NCBI RefSeq assembly: GCF_002119665.1
Contig: NZ_CP021111.1
Span: forward strand, 744,001 to 808,000
Source: Bordetella genomosp. 13
Lineage (GTDB): Bacteria > Pseudomonadota > Gammaproteobacteria > Burkholderiales > Burkholderiaceae_B
Reading direction: 5' to 3'
Length of the DNA stretch: 64,000 bases
Shown here one piece after another: positions 33,942 to 42,259 of the stretch; position 1 is the stretch's first letter, and every line of letters begins with the position of its first letter. The notes below the pieces were generated by a model. The model was not told the origin of the DNA and did no database searches. It saw nothing but the letters and a program-made list of their open reading frames with translations. A program made the position numbers and the translations under genes.

Positions 33942-35321
33942 TCAGCGCAGCACGATGGCGGGCCGCGGGCCCTCGAACACGAGGCGCCTGGGTTCCACGG
34001 CGGTGAGACGATACTGCTTGTAGGTGCCGCCGACCAGCAGTTTGCTGCCGTCCTCGAGCACCACGAAAGGCTGCGGGCCGCCCACCACGCTGCGTATGCC
34101 GAACGGCACGGTGTCGGCGAATTGGCGGTCGGCCGCGGCCGGCTGTGCCAGCGCGACCACGTCCAGATGGGTGGTGTTGAAGCGCGCCACCACGGCCTGC
34201 AGCCGCGTCAGCTGTTCGTCGTCCAGGCCGGCGCTGCTGGCCTCGAGGCGGTCGCTCTTCCATGCCAGCGCCACGCCGGACAGGCCGGCCTCGGCCAATT
34301 GCGCCGACAGCGCATCGGCCACGTCCGGCGCCAGCACGATGTCGTTGCCCAGTACTGTCATGCCGGGCAGCTGCGCGCGCACGGCGTCCAGCGCCGAGGC
34401 TCGTTCGCGGGCGCTGGAGGCGATGCCCAGGATGGTCATGCGGCCGTCGCCGTCATAGCGAGGCGCGTAGCGCACGCTGAATGCCTTGAGGGTGCCGGCG
34501 GCGCTGTTCACGGCCGCGTCCTCGGCGCTGACCCGCATGGCGGGCATGGGCCAGATCTGCGACAGCGCCTGCGCGACGCGGTCCTGCTCGGCCGCGTTGC
34601 GCACCCAGCCGCTTACCATCACGGTGCCGTCGCGCGACATGGCCACGTGCAGGCGCGAGGCCAGGCCCAGGCGTTCGAGCGCGGCAGTGATCTGCCCGAT
34701 GGAGCGCTCGGCGACCACGCGCGGATCGGGACGCTCGACCGGCTTGGGCGTGGAGGGCAGCAGCCACGCCATGGCGATCACCACCAGGATGGTCAGCGCC
34801 ACCGCGGCCAGCCCCAGCATCATGGGCCAGGCGTCGCGCTTGCGCGGCGCGGCGGGGGCGGGCATGGCGGGCATGGCAGGGCGCGAGTCGGGCGCCGTGA
34901 TCGGGGCGGCGGACTCGACCGCCGTCGCCTCGGAAACGTGTGGCGCCGCCTGCGCCGGAGCCGCTGCCGCTGCGGCGGCAACCGCGGGCGCGGCCGCGCC
35001 CGCATCGCCGTCGTTGGCGGCCACCGGCGCCGCCGTCCAGGGATCCGACCGGCGTGCCACGGTGATCCACACCGGACCCAGCGGCATGGGCTGGTTGAAG
35101 GGCGTGGCCGGCTCGGCCGAGCCCGCGGCCGCGTCCTGGTCGGGACCGAGATCCCAGCCCTGTGGACCGATGCGCAGCCGCGCGGCGCGCGCGCCCAGGC
35201 CGTCGTCGGCCAGCACCACATCGCAGCCGGGATCCGCGCCCAGCACGGCGCCGTCCTCGGCCAGGCAGCTCGCTTCGCGGTGCAGGCCCGACAGCACCCG
35301 TAGTTCCAGCGCTTCGCTCAT
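33942..35321 (-). CDS. bscD: T3SS inner-membrane ring protein BscD (SctD)
   Basis: A 459-residue protein: a cytoplasmic FHA-like domain (residues about 1-110), an alanine/proline-rich linker, one transmembrane segment (near 160-185, AWPMMLGLAAVALTILVVIA), and a periplasmic part with repeated BON-like ring-building motifs. It forms the outer rim of the inner-membrane ring around the lipoprotein BscJ. It starts 11 nt after bcrD, within the bopN operon. Confidence 0.9.
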   Translation of the reverse strand: MSEALELRVLSGLHREASCLAEDGAVLGADPGCDVVLADDGLGARAARLRIGPQGWDLGPDQDAAAGSAEPATPFNQPMPLGPVWITVARRSDPWTAAPVAANDGDAGAAAPAVAAAAAAAPAQAAPHVSEATAVESAAPITAPDSRPAMPAMPAPAAPRKRDAWPMMLGLAAVALTILVVIAMAWLLPSTPKPVERPDPRVVAERSIGQITAALERLGLASRLHVAMSRDGTVMVSGWVRNAAEQDRVAQALSQIWPMPAMRVSAEDAAVNSAAGTLKAFSVRYAPRYDGDGRMTILGIASSARERASALDAVRAQLPGMTVLGNDIVLAPDVADALSAQLAEAGLSGVALAWKSDRLEASSAGLDDEQLTRLQAVVARFNTTHLDVVALAQPAAADRQFADTVPFGIRSVVGGPQPFVVLEDGSKLLVGGTYKQYRLTAVEPRRLVFEGPRPAIVLR

Positions 35322-35331
35322 GCGGCCGTCC

Positions 35332-37425
35332 TCACAGGTCCACCCGCGACAGCGGCTGCACGTTGATCTCCTGCGTCAGTTCCTGATAGGACAGGACCGG
35401 AAGCTCGTACAGGTCCTGCTCGATCATCTTGCGCAGGTAGCGGCGGATGTCCATGGACGTCAGCAACACCGGCTTGCGCGTGGTGCTGGACAGGTCGCCC
35501 ACCGCGCGCTTGATGTTCTCGACCAGCCGCTTGGTGGCCGCCGGGTCGAGCGCCAGATAGCTGCCGGCGGACGTCTGGCGGATGGCGCCTCGCACGGTCT
35601 CTTCGACGTTGGGCGCCAGCAGATAGGCGGGCAGGATGTTCTGCCCGCTGGAATACTTGTAGCTGATGTGCCGCTTGAGCGAGACGCGCACGTACTCGGT
35701 CAGCAGCACGGAATCCTTTTCCTTCTGGCCCCACTCGATCAGCGATTCCAGCACGGCGCGCAGATTGCGCACCGAGATGTCCTCGGACACCAGGCGCTGC
35801 ATGATCTCCGCGATCTTCTGCACCGGCATCACGCGCAGCGCTTCCTTCACCAGGTCGGGATAGCGGTCTTCCATGGCCGACAGCAGGAAGCGCGTTTCCT
35901 GGATCCCGATGAAGTCCGACGAGTACTTCTTCAGCACGAACGCCAGGTGCCAGGTCAGGATCTGGTGGGCGTCGAGGTACGGAATGCCGGCCCCGGCCAG
36001 CGTGGGCGCCAGGCGCGCATCGGCCCAGATGGTGGGCACGCCCGGCAGGAAGCGCTGGTCGGTTTCGTAGGGAACCTGCAGGGCCTGCAGGTTCTGCTCG
36101 GTGTCGCGCACCAGCACGCTGCCCGGACGCAGCTTGCCCTGCGACACGGGCACCTCGGACAGCAGGATGTGATAGCTGCTTTCCGGCAGCGACTCGTTGA
36201 AGCGCAGCTGGATGCCGGGGAAGGGCACGCCCAGGTCGAAGTACAGGGCCCGGCGGATCTTCAGCAGTTCTTCGTTGAGTTCGCCGGCGTCGAAGTGGCG
36301 CTGCAGTCCGGCGGCCACGTCGATCATCAGCGGCAGCGTGGGCGCGAACTCGGCGCTGCCATCGGTCTTGGGCTTGGCCGGCGGCGGCTGGCCGTCCGCC
36401 TGCAGCGCGGGGATCTCGGTGATCTCGCCGGTCTTCTCGTCCACGACCTTGCGGGTGCCCCGCATCAGCACGAAGCCGATGGAGCCCACCACTGCGGCCA
36501 GCGCCACGAAAGTAAGGGTGGGCATGCCCGGGATGAGGCCCATGCCGACGGCGATGGCGGCGGCGATCAGCAGCGCGCGCGGCTGCGCCAGGATCTGCGA
36601 GCCGATGTCCTTGCCGACGTTGGAGGGACCGTCGCCGGTCTGCACGCGCGTGACGATGATGCCCGCGCAGATGGCGATGAACAGGGCCGGGATCTGCGCG
36701 ATCAGGCCGTCGCCGATGGTCAGGATGGAGTACACCTGCACCGCCTCGCCGGCTGTCATGCCGCGCTGCATGGTGCCGATCAGGATGCCGCCCAGCAGGT
36801 TCACCGCCACGATGATCAGGCCGGCGATGGCGTCGCCCTTGACGAACTTCATGGCGCCGTCCATGGCGCCGTACAGCTGGCTTTCCTTTTCGACGATGCC
36901 GCGCCGCTTGCGGGCCTCGTCCATGTCGATGGTGCCGGCGCGCAGGTCGGCGTCGATCGACATCTGCTTGCCGGGCATGGCGTCCAGCGAAAAGCGCGCC
37001 GCCACTTCCGCCACGCGCTCGGCGCCCTTGGTGATGACCACGAACTGCACGATGGTGAGGATGAGGAACACCACCAGGCCGACGATGAGGTTGCCGCCCA
37101 CCACGAAGTTGCCGAAGGTCTCGATGATGTGGCCCGCGTCGCCCTGCAGCAGGATCAGGCGAGTGGTGGCGATGGAGATGCCCAGGCGGAACAGGGTGGT
37201 GACGAGCAGCACCGACGGGAACGACGAGAAGGCCAGCGGCGAGGGCAGGTACATGGCGACCATCAGCAGGATGGCCGAGATGGTCATGTTGGCGCCGATC
37301 AGCACGTCCACCAGCGCGGTGGGCAGCGGCAGGATCATCATGAAGATGATCGCCACGATCAGGACGGCCAGGACGATGTCGTTGCGGCTGGTGACTAGCG
37401 CGACGGCGCGGTTGAGGGCTTGCAT
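35332..37425 (-). CDS. bcrD: T3SS export gate protein BcrD (SctV)
   Basis: A 697-residue protein of the FHIPEP/LcrD family. Eight membrane segments occupy about residues 15-320, with the conserved cytoplasmic FHIPEP loop near residues 130-210 (RFSLDAMPGKQMSIDADLRAG). A soluble C-terminal domain (about 365-697) forms a nonameric ring that binds chaperone-substrate complexes and the gatekeeper. It is central to the proton-driven export gate together with BscR, S, T and U. Its start is 9 bp after bscY. Confidence 0.96.
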   Translation of the reverse strand: MQALNRAVALVTSRNDIVLAVLIVAIIFMMILPLPTALVDVLIGANMTISAILLMVAMYLPSPLAFSSFPSVLLVTTLFRLGISIATTRLILLQGDAGHIIETFGNFVVGGNLIVGLVVFLILTIVQFVVITKGAERVAEVAARFSLDAMPGKQMSIDADLRAGTIDMDEARKRRGIVEKESQLYGAMDGAMKFVKGDAIAGLIIVAVNLLGGILIGTMQRGMTAGEAVQVYSILTIGDGLIAQIPALFIAICAGIIVTRVQTGDGPSNVGKDIGSQILAQPRALLIAAAIAVGMGLIPGMPTLTFVALAAVVGSIGFVLMRGTRKVVDEKTGEITEIPALQADGQPPPAKPKTDGSAEFAPTLPLMIDVAAGLQRHFDAGELNEELLKIRRALYFDLGVPFPGIQLRFNESLPESSYHILLSEVPVSQGKLRPGSVLVRDTEQNLQALQVPYETDQRFLPGVPTIWADARLAPTLAGAGIPYLDAHQILTWHLAFVLKKYSSDFIGIQETRFLLSAMEDRYPDLVKEALRVMPVQKIAEIMQRLVSEDISVRNLRAVLESLIEWGQKEKDSVLLTEYVRVSLKRHISYKYSSGQNILPAYLLAPNVEETVRGAIRQTSAGSYLALDPAATKRLVENIKRAVGDLSSTTRKPVLLTSMDIRRYLRKMIEQDLYELPVLSYQELTQEINVQPLSRVDL

Positions 37426-37433
37426 CGATGCCT

Positions 37434-37808
37434 TCAGCGTGGAGTGTGGGGTTCGGAGACGGGCGGCGCGCCGGACGCGCGCATCGCCACGTAGGCGCGC
37501 ATGGCGGCGGCGGCCTCGGGCCGGCGGTCCAGCGCCAGCAGGGCCTGCGCGCGCACCTGGTGAAAGGCGGCATCCATGGCGCCGCGCAGTGCCACGCGCT
37601 CGAGCGTGGCCAGCGCGGTTTCGGGCTTGCCGGCGCGCAGTTGCGCCAGGGCCAGCGTGACCTGCTGGCGCGGTTCGGCCGCACCCAGGGCGTCGAGGGC
37701 GGACAGCAGCACGGCCGCCTTCTCGGGGCGGTCGTTTTCCAGATAGATGTACGCCAGCAGGCCGAGCAATTCGGCGCTGTCGGCGCTCAGTGTCGTGGCG
37801 GCGTTCAT
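37434..37808 (-). CDS. bscY: BscY, T3SS export-apparatus chaperone (SctY, TPR-like)
   Basis: A 124-residue all-helical protein with three degenerate TPR units (SAELLGLLAYIYLENDRPEKA; LALAQLRAGKPETALATLER; VRAQALLALDRRPEAAAAMR). YscY of Yersinia has the same size, fold and place upstream of the SctV gene; it binds SctX and SctV and is needed for early substrates. Identity is by context and TPR pattern. The C-terminal end is short and proline-containing. Confidence 0.78.
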   Translation of the reverse strand: MNAATTLSADSAELLGLLAYIYLENDRPEKAAVLLSALDALGAAEPRQQVTLALAQLRAGKPETALATLERVALRGAMDAAFHQVRAQALLALDRRPEAAAAMRAYVAMRASGAPPVSEPHTPR

Positions 37809-37818
37809 GCCTGGTGCT

Positions 37819-38226
37819 TCATCCCTGGTACAACGCGCTGCGATACATGGCGACCAGGTCGCGCAGGCCGGTTTCTTCTTTCAGCAGCCGCACGGCGCGG
37901 TTGAGCGCCTTGCCGCTCTCGTCGCCGCTCTGCTGCGCCTGTTCGGCGGCATTGGACAGCGCATGCAGCGCCCCGGACAGCGCCTGAGAGAAGTTGGCCG
38001 GGATGAGCAGGTCGCGATTGCCGATGGCCGGCTTCAGCATCTCGTCGAGGAACCGGTCGGTGTTGGGCTTTTCCAGCAGCTGGCTGAGCTGGGCCTTCAT
38101 GCCGTCTGCCGCCGGCGGCAGGTCCTGGCGGTCGGGCAGCTGGTTGGCGCCGGTATCTTTGCCGGCGTAGACGATATCTTCGATGCCGCGATCGAAGGTC
38201 AGGCCGCTGATGCGCAGGTCGGACAT
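37819..38226 (-). CDS. bscX: BscX, early secreted T3SS protein (SctX)
   Basis: A 135-residue protein. The N-terminus ISGLTFDRGIEDIVYAG resembles the YscX class, and the C-terminal half is helical (LNRAVRLLKEETGLRDLVAMYRSALYQG; the terminal LxxYRSxLxQG is typical of SctX). It forms a complex with BscY and BcrD and is itself exported. Two in-frame ATGs exist. The GAGGA site directly abuts the first (38232) and stands 6 nt before the second (38226), so the second is chosen. Confidence 0.78.
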   Translation of the reverse strand: MSDLRISGLTFDRGIEDIVYAGKDTGANQLPDRQDLPPAADGMKAQLSQLLEKPNTDRFLDEMLKPAIGNRDLLIPANFSQALSGALHALSNAAEQAQQSGDESGKALNRAVRLLKEETGLRDLVAMYRSALYQG

Positions 38227-38246
38227 GGTCATTCCTCGTGGGTCGG

Positions 38247-38639
38247 TCAGTAGGCGTCGTTGCGCACGGCGTCCTGCCAGCGCATCAGGTAGTCCAGCGC
38301 CTGGCGCAGGCGCAGCGGGCTGAACTCGTCGTCGGTCACGCGCACCAGCGCCACCAGCCAGCGCCGGCCGTCGGGTGTTTCGCGCAGCGCGGGCTGCACC
38401 GCCCAGTCTTCCAGGCGGCTGTGATGGGCGCGCTTCCAGGCCCGCAGCAGCCAGGCGCCGGCATCATAATCCAGCGGGTGCGCCACGTAGACCAGCACCT
38501 TGCGGTCGGCGGTGCGTTCCAGGCCGAGCTGGCGCCCGGATTCGAGCTGCAGCAGGGCCTGGCCGCGCGAGTCGAAGGCCAGGTCCTCGAAGCCGGCTTC
38601 TACGCCGAACTGGCGCAGGGTGAGTTCCGGGCTGCTCAT
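38247..38639 (-). CDS. SycN-like chaperone of the gatekeeper BopN
   Basis: A 130-residue protein of the CesT/SycN type: helix LRQFGVEAGFEDLAFD, strands with GQALLQLESGRQLGLERTADRKVLVYV, and a C-terminal helix RLRQALDYLMRWQDAVR. In Yersinia SycN-YscB hold the SctW gatekeeper YopN. This gene directly follows bopN with a 4-nt ATGA overlap, which points strongly to BopN as client. The named Bordetella symbol is not certain to me, so none is given. Confidence 0.7.
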   Translation of the reverse strand: MSSPELTLRQFGVEAGFEDLAFDSRGQALLQLESGRQLGLERTADRKVLVYVAHPLDYDAGAWLLRAWKRAHHSRLEDWAVQPALRETPDGRRWLVALVRVTDDEFSPLRLRQALDYLMRWQDAVRNDAY

Positions 38640-39736
38640 TGCTGGTCTTCCTCGTCGATGGCAATGTCCAGCGCTTCCTGCGAGGCATTGATGATGGATA
38701 GTCGGGTGTCGGGATCGGGAAAGATCTGCACCGGCATCTCGCGCAGCATGCTCTTGATGCCGGTCAGGAAGACGATGCGGCCTTCGAGGGACACCACGCC
38801 GTGCTGCGCGGCGATGCCGGAAAAGCGCGACTCGGACACCCACTTCTCGCCGCTCACGGCCACCAGGTCGCGCATCAGGCGGGTGGCGTCAGGGCGGTTG
38901 CCCGTGGCCTTCTGCACCTTGTCGGCCAGTTCGTTGCAGTTTTCCAGCACCGTCGCGGCCACTTCGAGCTGGTACAGGTCGGAGACCAGCGCCTGCAGCC
39001 GGTTGGCATCGGTGGACGGACGGGCGGCGGCCAGGTCGTGTCCCAGCGCGGCGGTCAGCTGGGCCAGGCCGCGCGCGACGTCTTCGCTGCCGAAGCGTTC
39101 CAGGGCCATGTCCAGCGTCTTGCCCAGCGACTGCTCGCCCAGCACCAGGTCGCGGTAGGCGCCCTGGAAGCGCGCCACCCCAGCCGCGTCGTCCGCGAAC
39201 TGGCCGGCGGTCTCGAGGCTGTTCAGTCCGGCGCGGATCTCGGGGCCGCTCTCGATCTCCATGTCGGCCAGCGCGTCGCGGATGGCCTCGAGCAGTTCGG
39301 GGTCGGCGCCGTCGCGTTCGCCCTGCCGCAGGGCGTACTGCAATCCCAGGTACTGCTGCGAAATGTCGCCGAACGCCTGGCCCGCCAGCTGGCGCGGCGA
39401 GCCCTGGCCGCTCATCAGCTTCTTGAGCAGCTCCTCGAGTTTTTCCTGCGCGTCGCCGTCCTTGCCATGGGCCAGCGCGTCGACGATCTCGCTGGTGTCC
39501 AGCAGCTCGGGCGGCTTGTCGGCCTTGACCTTGCGCTCGGCGTGATGCTTGTCCTCGGTCTTCTCGGCCATGTGCAGGCTGAGTTCCTCGGCGGCGTCGC
39601 CCAGCGAGATCTCGCCCTGCAGCGCCACGGTCTTCTCGCCCATCAGTGTCCCCGCGCGCGACTGCGCGTGGCCGGCGTCGGCCTGCGAGGTCAGCGAGGA
39701 AAAGCCCTGGGGCAGCGATCCGTCGATGCGATTCAT
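38636..39736 (-). CDS. bopN: T3SS gatekeeper BopN (SctW, YopN-TyeA type)
   Basis: A 366-residue protein containing a YopN/LcrE/InvE/MxiC domain: an N-terminal secretion and chaperone-binding region, central helices (SPRQLAGQAFGDISQQYLGLQ; RFQGAYRDLVLGEQSLGKTL), and a TyeA-like C-terminal part (about residues 270-360, VSESRFSGIAAQHGVVSLEGRI). It switches the export gate from translocators to effectors. First gene of the leftward operon. The ATG at 39736 lies 43 bp after a GTTAC -10 element. Confidence 0.9.
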   Translation of the reverse strand: MNRIDGSLPQGFSSLTSQADAGHAQSRAGTLMGEKTVALQGEISLGDAAEELSLHMAEKTEDKHHAERKVKADKPPELLDTSEIVDALAHGKDGDAQEKLEELLKKLMSGQGSPRQLAGQAFGDISQQYLGLQYALRQGERDGADPELLEAIRDALADMEIESGPEIRAGLNSLETAGQFADDAAGVARFQGAYRDLVLGEQSLGKTLDMALERFGSEDVARGLAQLTAALGHDLAAARPSTDANRLQALVSDLYQLEVAATVLENCNELADKVQKATGNRPDATRLMRDLVAVSGEKWVSESRFSGIAAQHGVVSLEGRIVFLTGIKSMLREMPVQIFPDPDTRLSIINASQEALDIAIDEEDQQ

Positions 39737-39778
39737 GTGTGCGATACGGCGAGGGGCGAAATGCCCGGTCCTGCGGTA

Positions 39779-39803
39779 GTAACGCCCCGCGCGGAAAGGT
39801 TCC
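39779..39803 (-). promoter_or_regulatory. BtrS-type ECF promoter of the bopN operon
   Basis: On the minus strand GGAAC (39803-39799), 15 bp, GTTAC (39783-39779). The same pair with the same spacing stands back-to-back on the other strand at 39848-39872, so the two halves of the T3SS locus fire divergently from one 240-bp region. Confidence 0.85.
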
Positions 39804-39847
39804 GTCTTTTGGCGAAGAAGATTTTTTCGCCGCCCGGCGATCGGCAT

Positions 39848-39872
39848 GGAACCGACGCCCCGGGGGCGTTAC
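39848..39872 (+). promoter_or_regulatory. BtrS-type ECF promoter of the first Bsp22-type gene
   Basis: GGAAC (39848-39852), 15 bp, GTTAC (39868-39872), continued as TTACG, matching the copy before the second bsp22-type gene over GCGTTACTTAC. The leader to the ATG is about 107 nt. Confidence 0.85.
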
Positions 39873-39979
39873 TTACGGGTCATGCGCTGCCCAGCAGCCG
39901 GCGACCGCGGGGTCGTCAGGCCGGACCGGCGCCTCCACCAATCCGAACTTCTCCTAATTGCACGCAAAGGAATTCCAAA

Positions 39980-40843
39980 ATGAGCAATTTCGCCGTAGGC
40001 GGTGCCGGTCCCCTGGGTTCTGTCAATCTGTCGTCCGTCGACATCGAGACCGCGCTGCTGGCGGTGCAGACCCAGCGCAGCCAGCTGCTGCAAAGCTCCC
40101 TGCGCACGCAACTGGAAGGCGTGGACGCCAAGAACAAGCAGATGGCCGAGATGAACAACAAGATCACCGCCGACCAGAGCGCCGCCACGAGCCTGGAAGG
40201 CCAGAACCTCAAGCTGGCCGAGCAGAAGGCGGCGGACGAGGCCGCGCTGACCGGACTGGAATCGACGGTCGGCGCCAAGTCGGCGGAGCTGGACGCGAAG
40301 ATCGCCGGCATGAAAGAGCTGCAGAACCGCCTGGCGGCCAGCAAGTGTCCGGACCCGGAAGGCTTCTACGGACTGGCCTGGGGCCAGGGCGACAACGGCC
40401 CGCTGTCCTACCAGACGCTGGAACAGGTGAAGGCCCTTGGCCTGACCATCCCGACCGGCGCGGATGCGCCCCGCAACGTCGACGGCAACCACACCATGGA
40501 CGCCAAGGGCAAGGTGGTGCAGCAGTGGATCAACGAGATCGGCGGCAAGATCAACGAGGCCATGGCCGAGAAGCAGCAGCTGGCCGACCAGGTGACCACG
40601 CTGAAGACGAAGATCGAGACCACCGGCAAGACCATCGACGAGAACGCGGCCAAGGTGAAGACCCTGCGCGACGGCGTGGACGCCATGAAGCGCGACATCG
40701 ACGCCCTGAGCAATTCGCAGCAGATGGACATGCTGCGCCTGCAAGGCCTGAACAACAAGGCGAACGAGGCGTTCGACGTGATGACGAACTTCATCAAGAA
40801 GATGCAGGACAGCCGCTCCAGCATCATCGGCAACATGCGCTGA
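39980..40843 (+). CDS. Bsp22-type filament/tip protein, long paralogue
   Basis: A 287-residue coiled-coil protein clearly related to Bsp22, encoded 730 bp downstream. The N-terminal SSVDIETALLAVQTQRSQLL and the C-terminal NSQQMDMLRLQ and FDVMTNFIKKMQDSRSSIIG are shared. Between them it has about 78 extra residues, including a second heptad region (AEQKAADEAALTGLESTVGA) and a section with the only cysteine. Bsp22 polymerises on the needle tip as an EspA-like flexible filament. This protein could be an alternative subunit, a cap or a base adaptor. It has its own GGAAC-N15-GTTAC promoter. RBS AAAGGA before the ATG. Confidence 0.8.
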   Translation: MSNFAVGGAGPLGSVNLSSVDIETALLAVQTQRSQLLQSSLRTQLEGVDAKNKQMAEMNNKITADQSAATSLEGQNLKLAEQKAADEAALTGLESTVGAKSAELDAKIAGMKELQNRLAASKCPDPEGFYGLAWGQGDNGPLSYQTLEQVKALGLTIPTGADAPRNVDGNHTMDAKGKVVQQWINEIGGKINEAMAEKQQLADQVTTLKTKIETTGKTIDENAAKVKTLRDGVDAMKRDIDALSNSQQMDMLRLQGLNNKANEAFDVMTNFIKKMQDSRSSIIGNMR

Positions 40844-40964
40844 CGCGGCTGGCCGGCCGCGTTCCGCGCCGCCGGTCCGGCAGCAACGCCCGCGAGCCGC
40901 GTGAGCCGGATGCCGCCTTCAACCCGTTCACCCATCGAGTTTCGTTTCCGCTGGAGTCAACACC

Positions 40965-41426
40965 ATGGCCTCCATAGTCGCCAACAACAGCGCCTCTGTC
41001 GCATTGGACACCCTGCGCGGCGTCAACGCCCGCCTGGACGAAACCAGCGAGAGGGCGTCGACCGGCAAGAAGCCCAACAGCGCCGTCGACGGCGCGGCGT
41101 ACTGGAACATCGGCGCCTCGCCCAGTTCCTCCGAGAAAGTCCGGTTCGCCTATGGGCAACTGGCCGAGCAGGAGCTGTCCGCACGCGTGGCCAACGTCCA
41201 GCAGGCCGTGGCCGAGCTGGAAAAGATCAGCGCGGCGTTGCAGGCGGTGCAAGGCGGCCACGCAACGTCGGGAGGGTCGGCGGGGATGCTGTTCGGCAAT
41301 GGCGGAACGCCGGCGGGCGGCGGGGCCACGTCCGGCGGCGCCCTGCAAACCCAGCAACAGCACGCGCTCGAGGCGCTGCGGACCGCCAATCTTGGGCTGA
41401 ACGGCGTGATGACGCTGTTGCGGTGA
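40965..41426 (+). CDS. Small flagellin-like protein encoded within the T3SS filament cassette
   Basis: A 153-residue protein. Residues 5-55 read like the D0/D1 helix of flagellins, especially rhizobial ones: SVALDTLRGVNARLDETSER, then ASTGKKPNSAVDGAAYWNIG, corresponding to the SxG..xNSAxDxAAxxxI flagellin signature. Residues 60-90 are a coiled helix, 95-125 a glycine-rich loop, and the last ~20 residues (HALEALRTANLGLNGVMTLL) mimic the C-terminal D0 helix ending in LLR. The variable middle of flagellin is missing. Probably a structural export substrate of the T3SS. It sits between two Bsp22 paralogues. GGAG 8 nt before ATG. Confidence 0.7.
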   Translation: MASIVANNSASVALDTLRGVNARLDETSERASTGKKPNSAVDGAAYWNIGASPSSSEKVRFAYGQLAEQELSARVANVQQAVAELEKISAALQAVQGGHATSGGSAGMLFGNGGTPAGGGATSGGALQTQQQHALEALRTANLGLNGVMTLLR

Positions 41427-41446
41427 CGAAATCGCATCGTTTCGAG

Positions 41447-41471
41447 GGAACCTGACGGTCCTCGGCGTTAC
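41447..41471 (+). promoter_or_regulatory. BtrS-type ECF promoter of bsp22
   Basis: GGAAC (41447-41451), 15 bp, GTTAC (41467-41471), about 103 nt before the bsp22 ATG. It is the nearest upstream promoter for bsp22 and probably for the translocator and basal-body genes that follow. Confidence 0.85.
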
Positions 41472-41573
41472 TTACCGGATAGTCCAGGGGCAGCCAGAGA
41501 AGTCAGACGGCCCCGTCGTTACAAATACCTGCGCAGAACGCAGTCCACACAACGTTGAAAGAGAGATCAAGCC

Positions 41574-42203
41574 ATGAGCACTAGCGGTGTCAACGCCAAC
41601 ATGTTGGTTTCGAACGTCGATATCTCGAGCATGGACATCGAGACGGCCCTGCTTGCCGTGCAGGGCGAGCGTACCCGATTGCTTGACGCCCAGCTTGCGG
41701 ACCAGATCAAGGCAGTCCAGGCGCGCAACGATCAGATCGCCAAGCTGAACAACGTGCTGACCGCGCTGAACGCGGCGTCGGCGGCCTTCGGATCCGATGC
41801 CAAGGCGGGCGACACCATCGACGACTGGGGCCCCGGAAAGATCAACAGCATCGAGATTCCCCTGAACGACGCCATCCGCTCGGCCGGCCTGTCGGACATC
41901 GGTTTCGAAAGCCGCACCGGCCAGCGCACGCCCGACACGCTCAATGGCGAAACCAAGGACGGCAAGGAAGGCAAGCTCATCACGGGCAAGGCGGTTTTCT
42001 CCGGCGGCACCACCAAGGGCGAGATCGAAACGGCCATCACCAACATCAAGGGCCTGATCGACAACCAGAGCAATTCGCAGCAGATGGACATGCTGCGCCT
42101 GCAAAGCATGTCGAACAAGCGCAACGAGGCCTTCGACGTGATGACCAACTTCATCAAGAAGATGCAGGACAGCCGCTCCAGCATCATCGGCAACATGCGC
42201 TGA
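41574..42203 (+). CDS. bsp22: Bsp22, T3SS filament tip protein
   Basis: A 209-residue protein of the size of Bordetella Bsp22 (about 205). It begins with a disordered segment and SSMDIETALLAVQGERTRLL, and ends LIDNQSNSQQMDMLRLQSM and TNFIKKMQDSRSSIIGNMR, the conserved C-terminal amphipathic helix. Bsp22 caps the needle and polymerises into a filament contacting BopD, in analogy to EspA. Own ECF promoter, plus AAAGAGAG leader before ATG. The 3-prime 57 nt are identical to those of the paralogue at 40787-40843. Confidence 0.9.
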   Translation: MSTSGVNANMLVSNVDISSMDIETALLAVQGERTRLLDAQLADQIKAVQARNDQIAKLNNVLTALNAASAAFGSDAKAGDTIDDWGPGKINSIEIPLNDAIRSAGLSDIGFESRTGQRTPDTLNGETKDGKEGKLITGKAVFSGGTTKGEIETAITNIKGLIDNQSNSQQMDMLRLQSMSNKRNEAFDVMTNFIKKMQDSRSSIIGNMR

Positions 42204-42259
42204 GCGGGCCCGCCGGTCCCCTTCGGTTTTCATCTCACTCCCAGACATCCAGGAAAATC

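Noticed and set aside
37434..37660. BcrD extended to 788 residues on the minus strand
   Set aside because: The longer frame from 37684 is in a different frame from LcrD-like sequence and overlaps bscY; the 697-residue frame from 37425 carries the complete family sequence.
41518..41522. A second GTTAC about 50 bp before bsp22
   Set aside because: No GGAAC at 15 bp upstream (AGAAG-like sequence instead), so it is not an additional promoter of this class.
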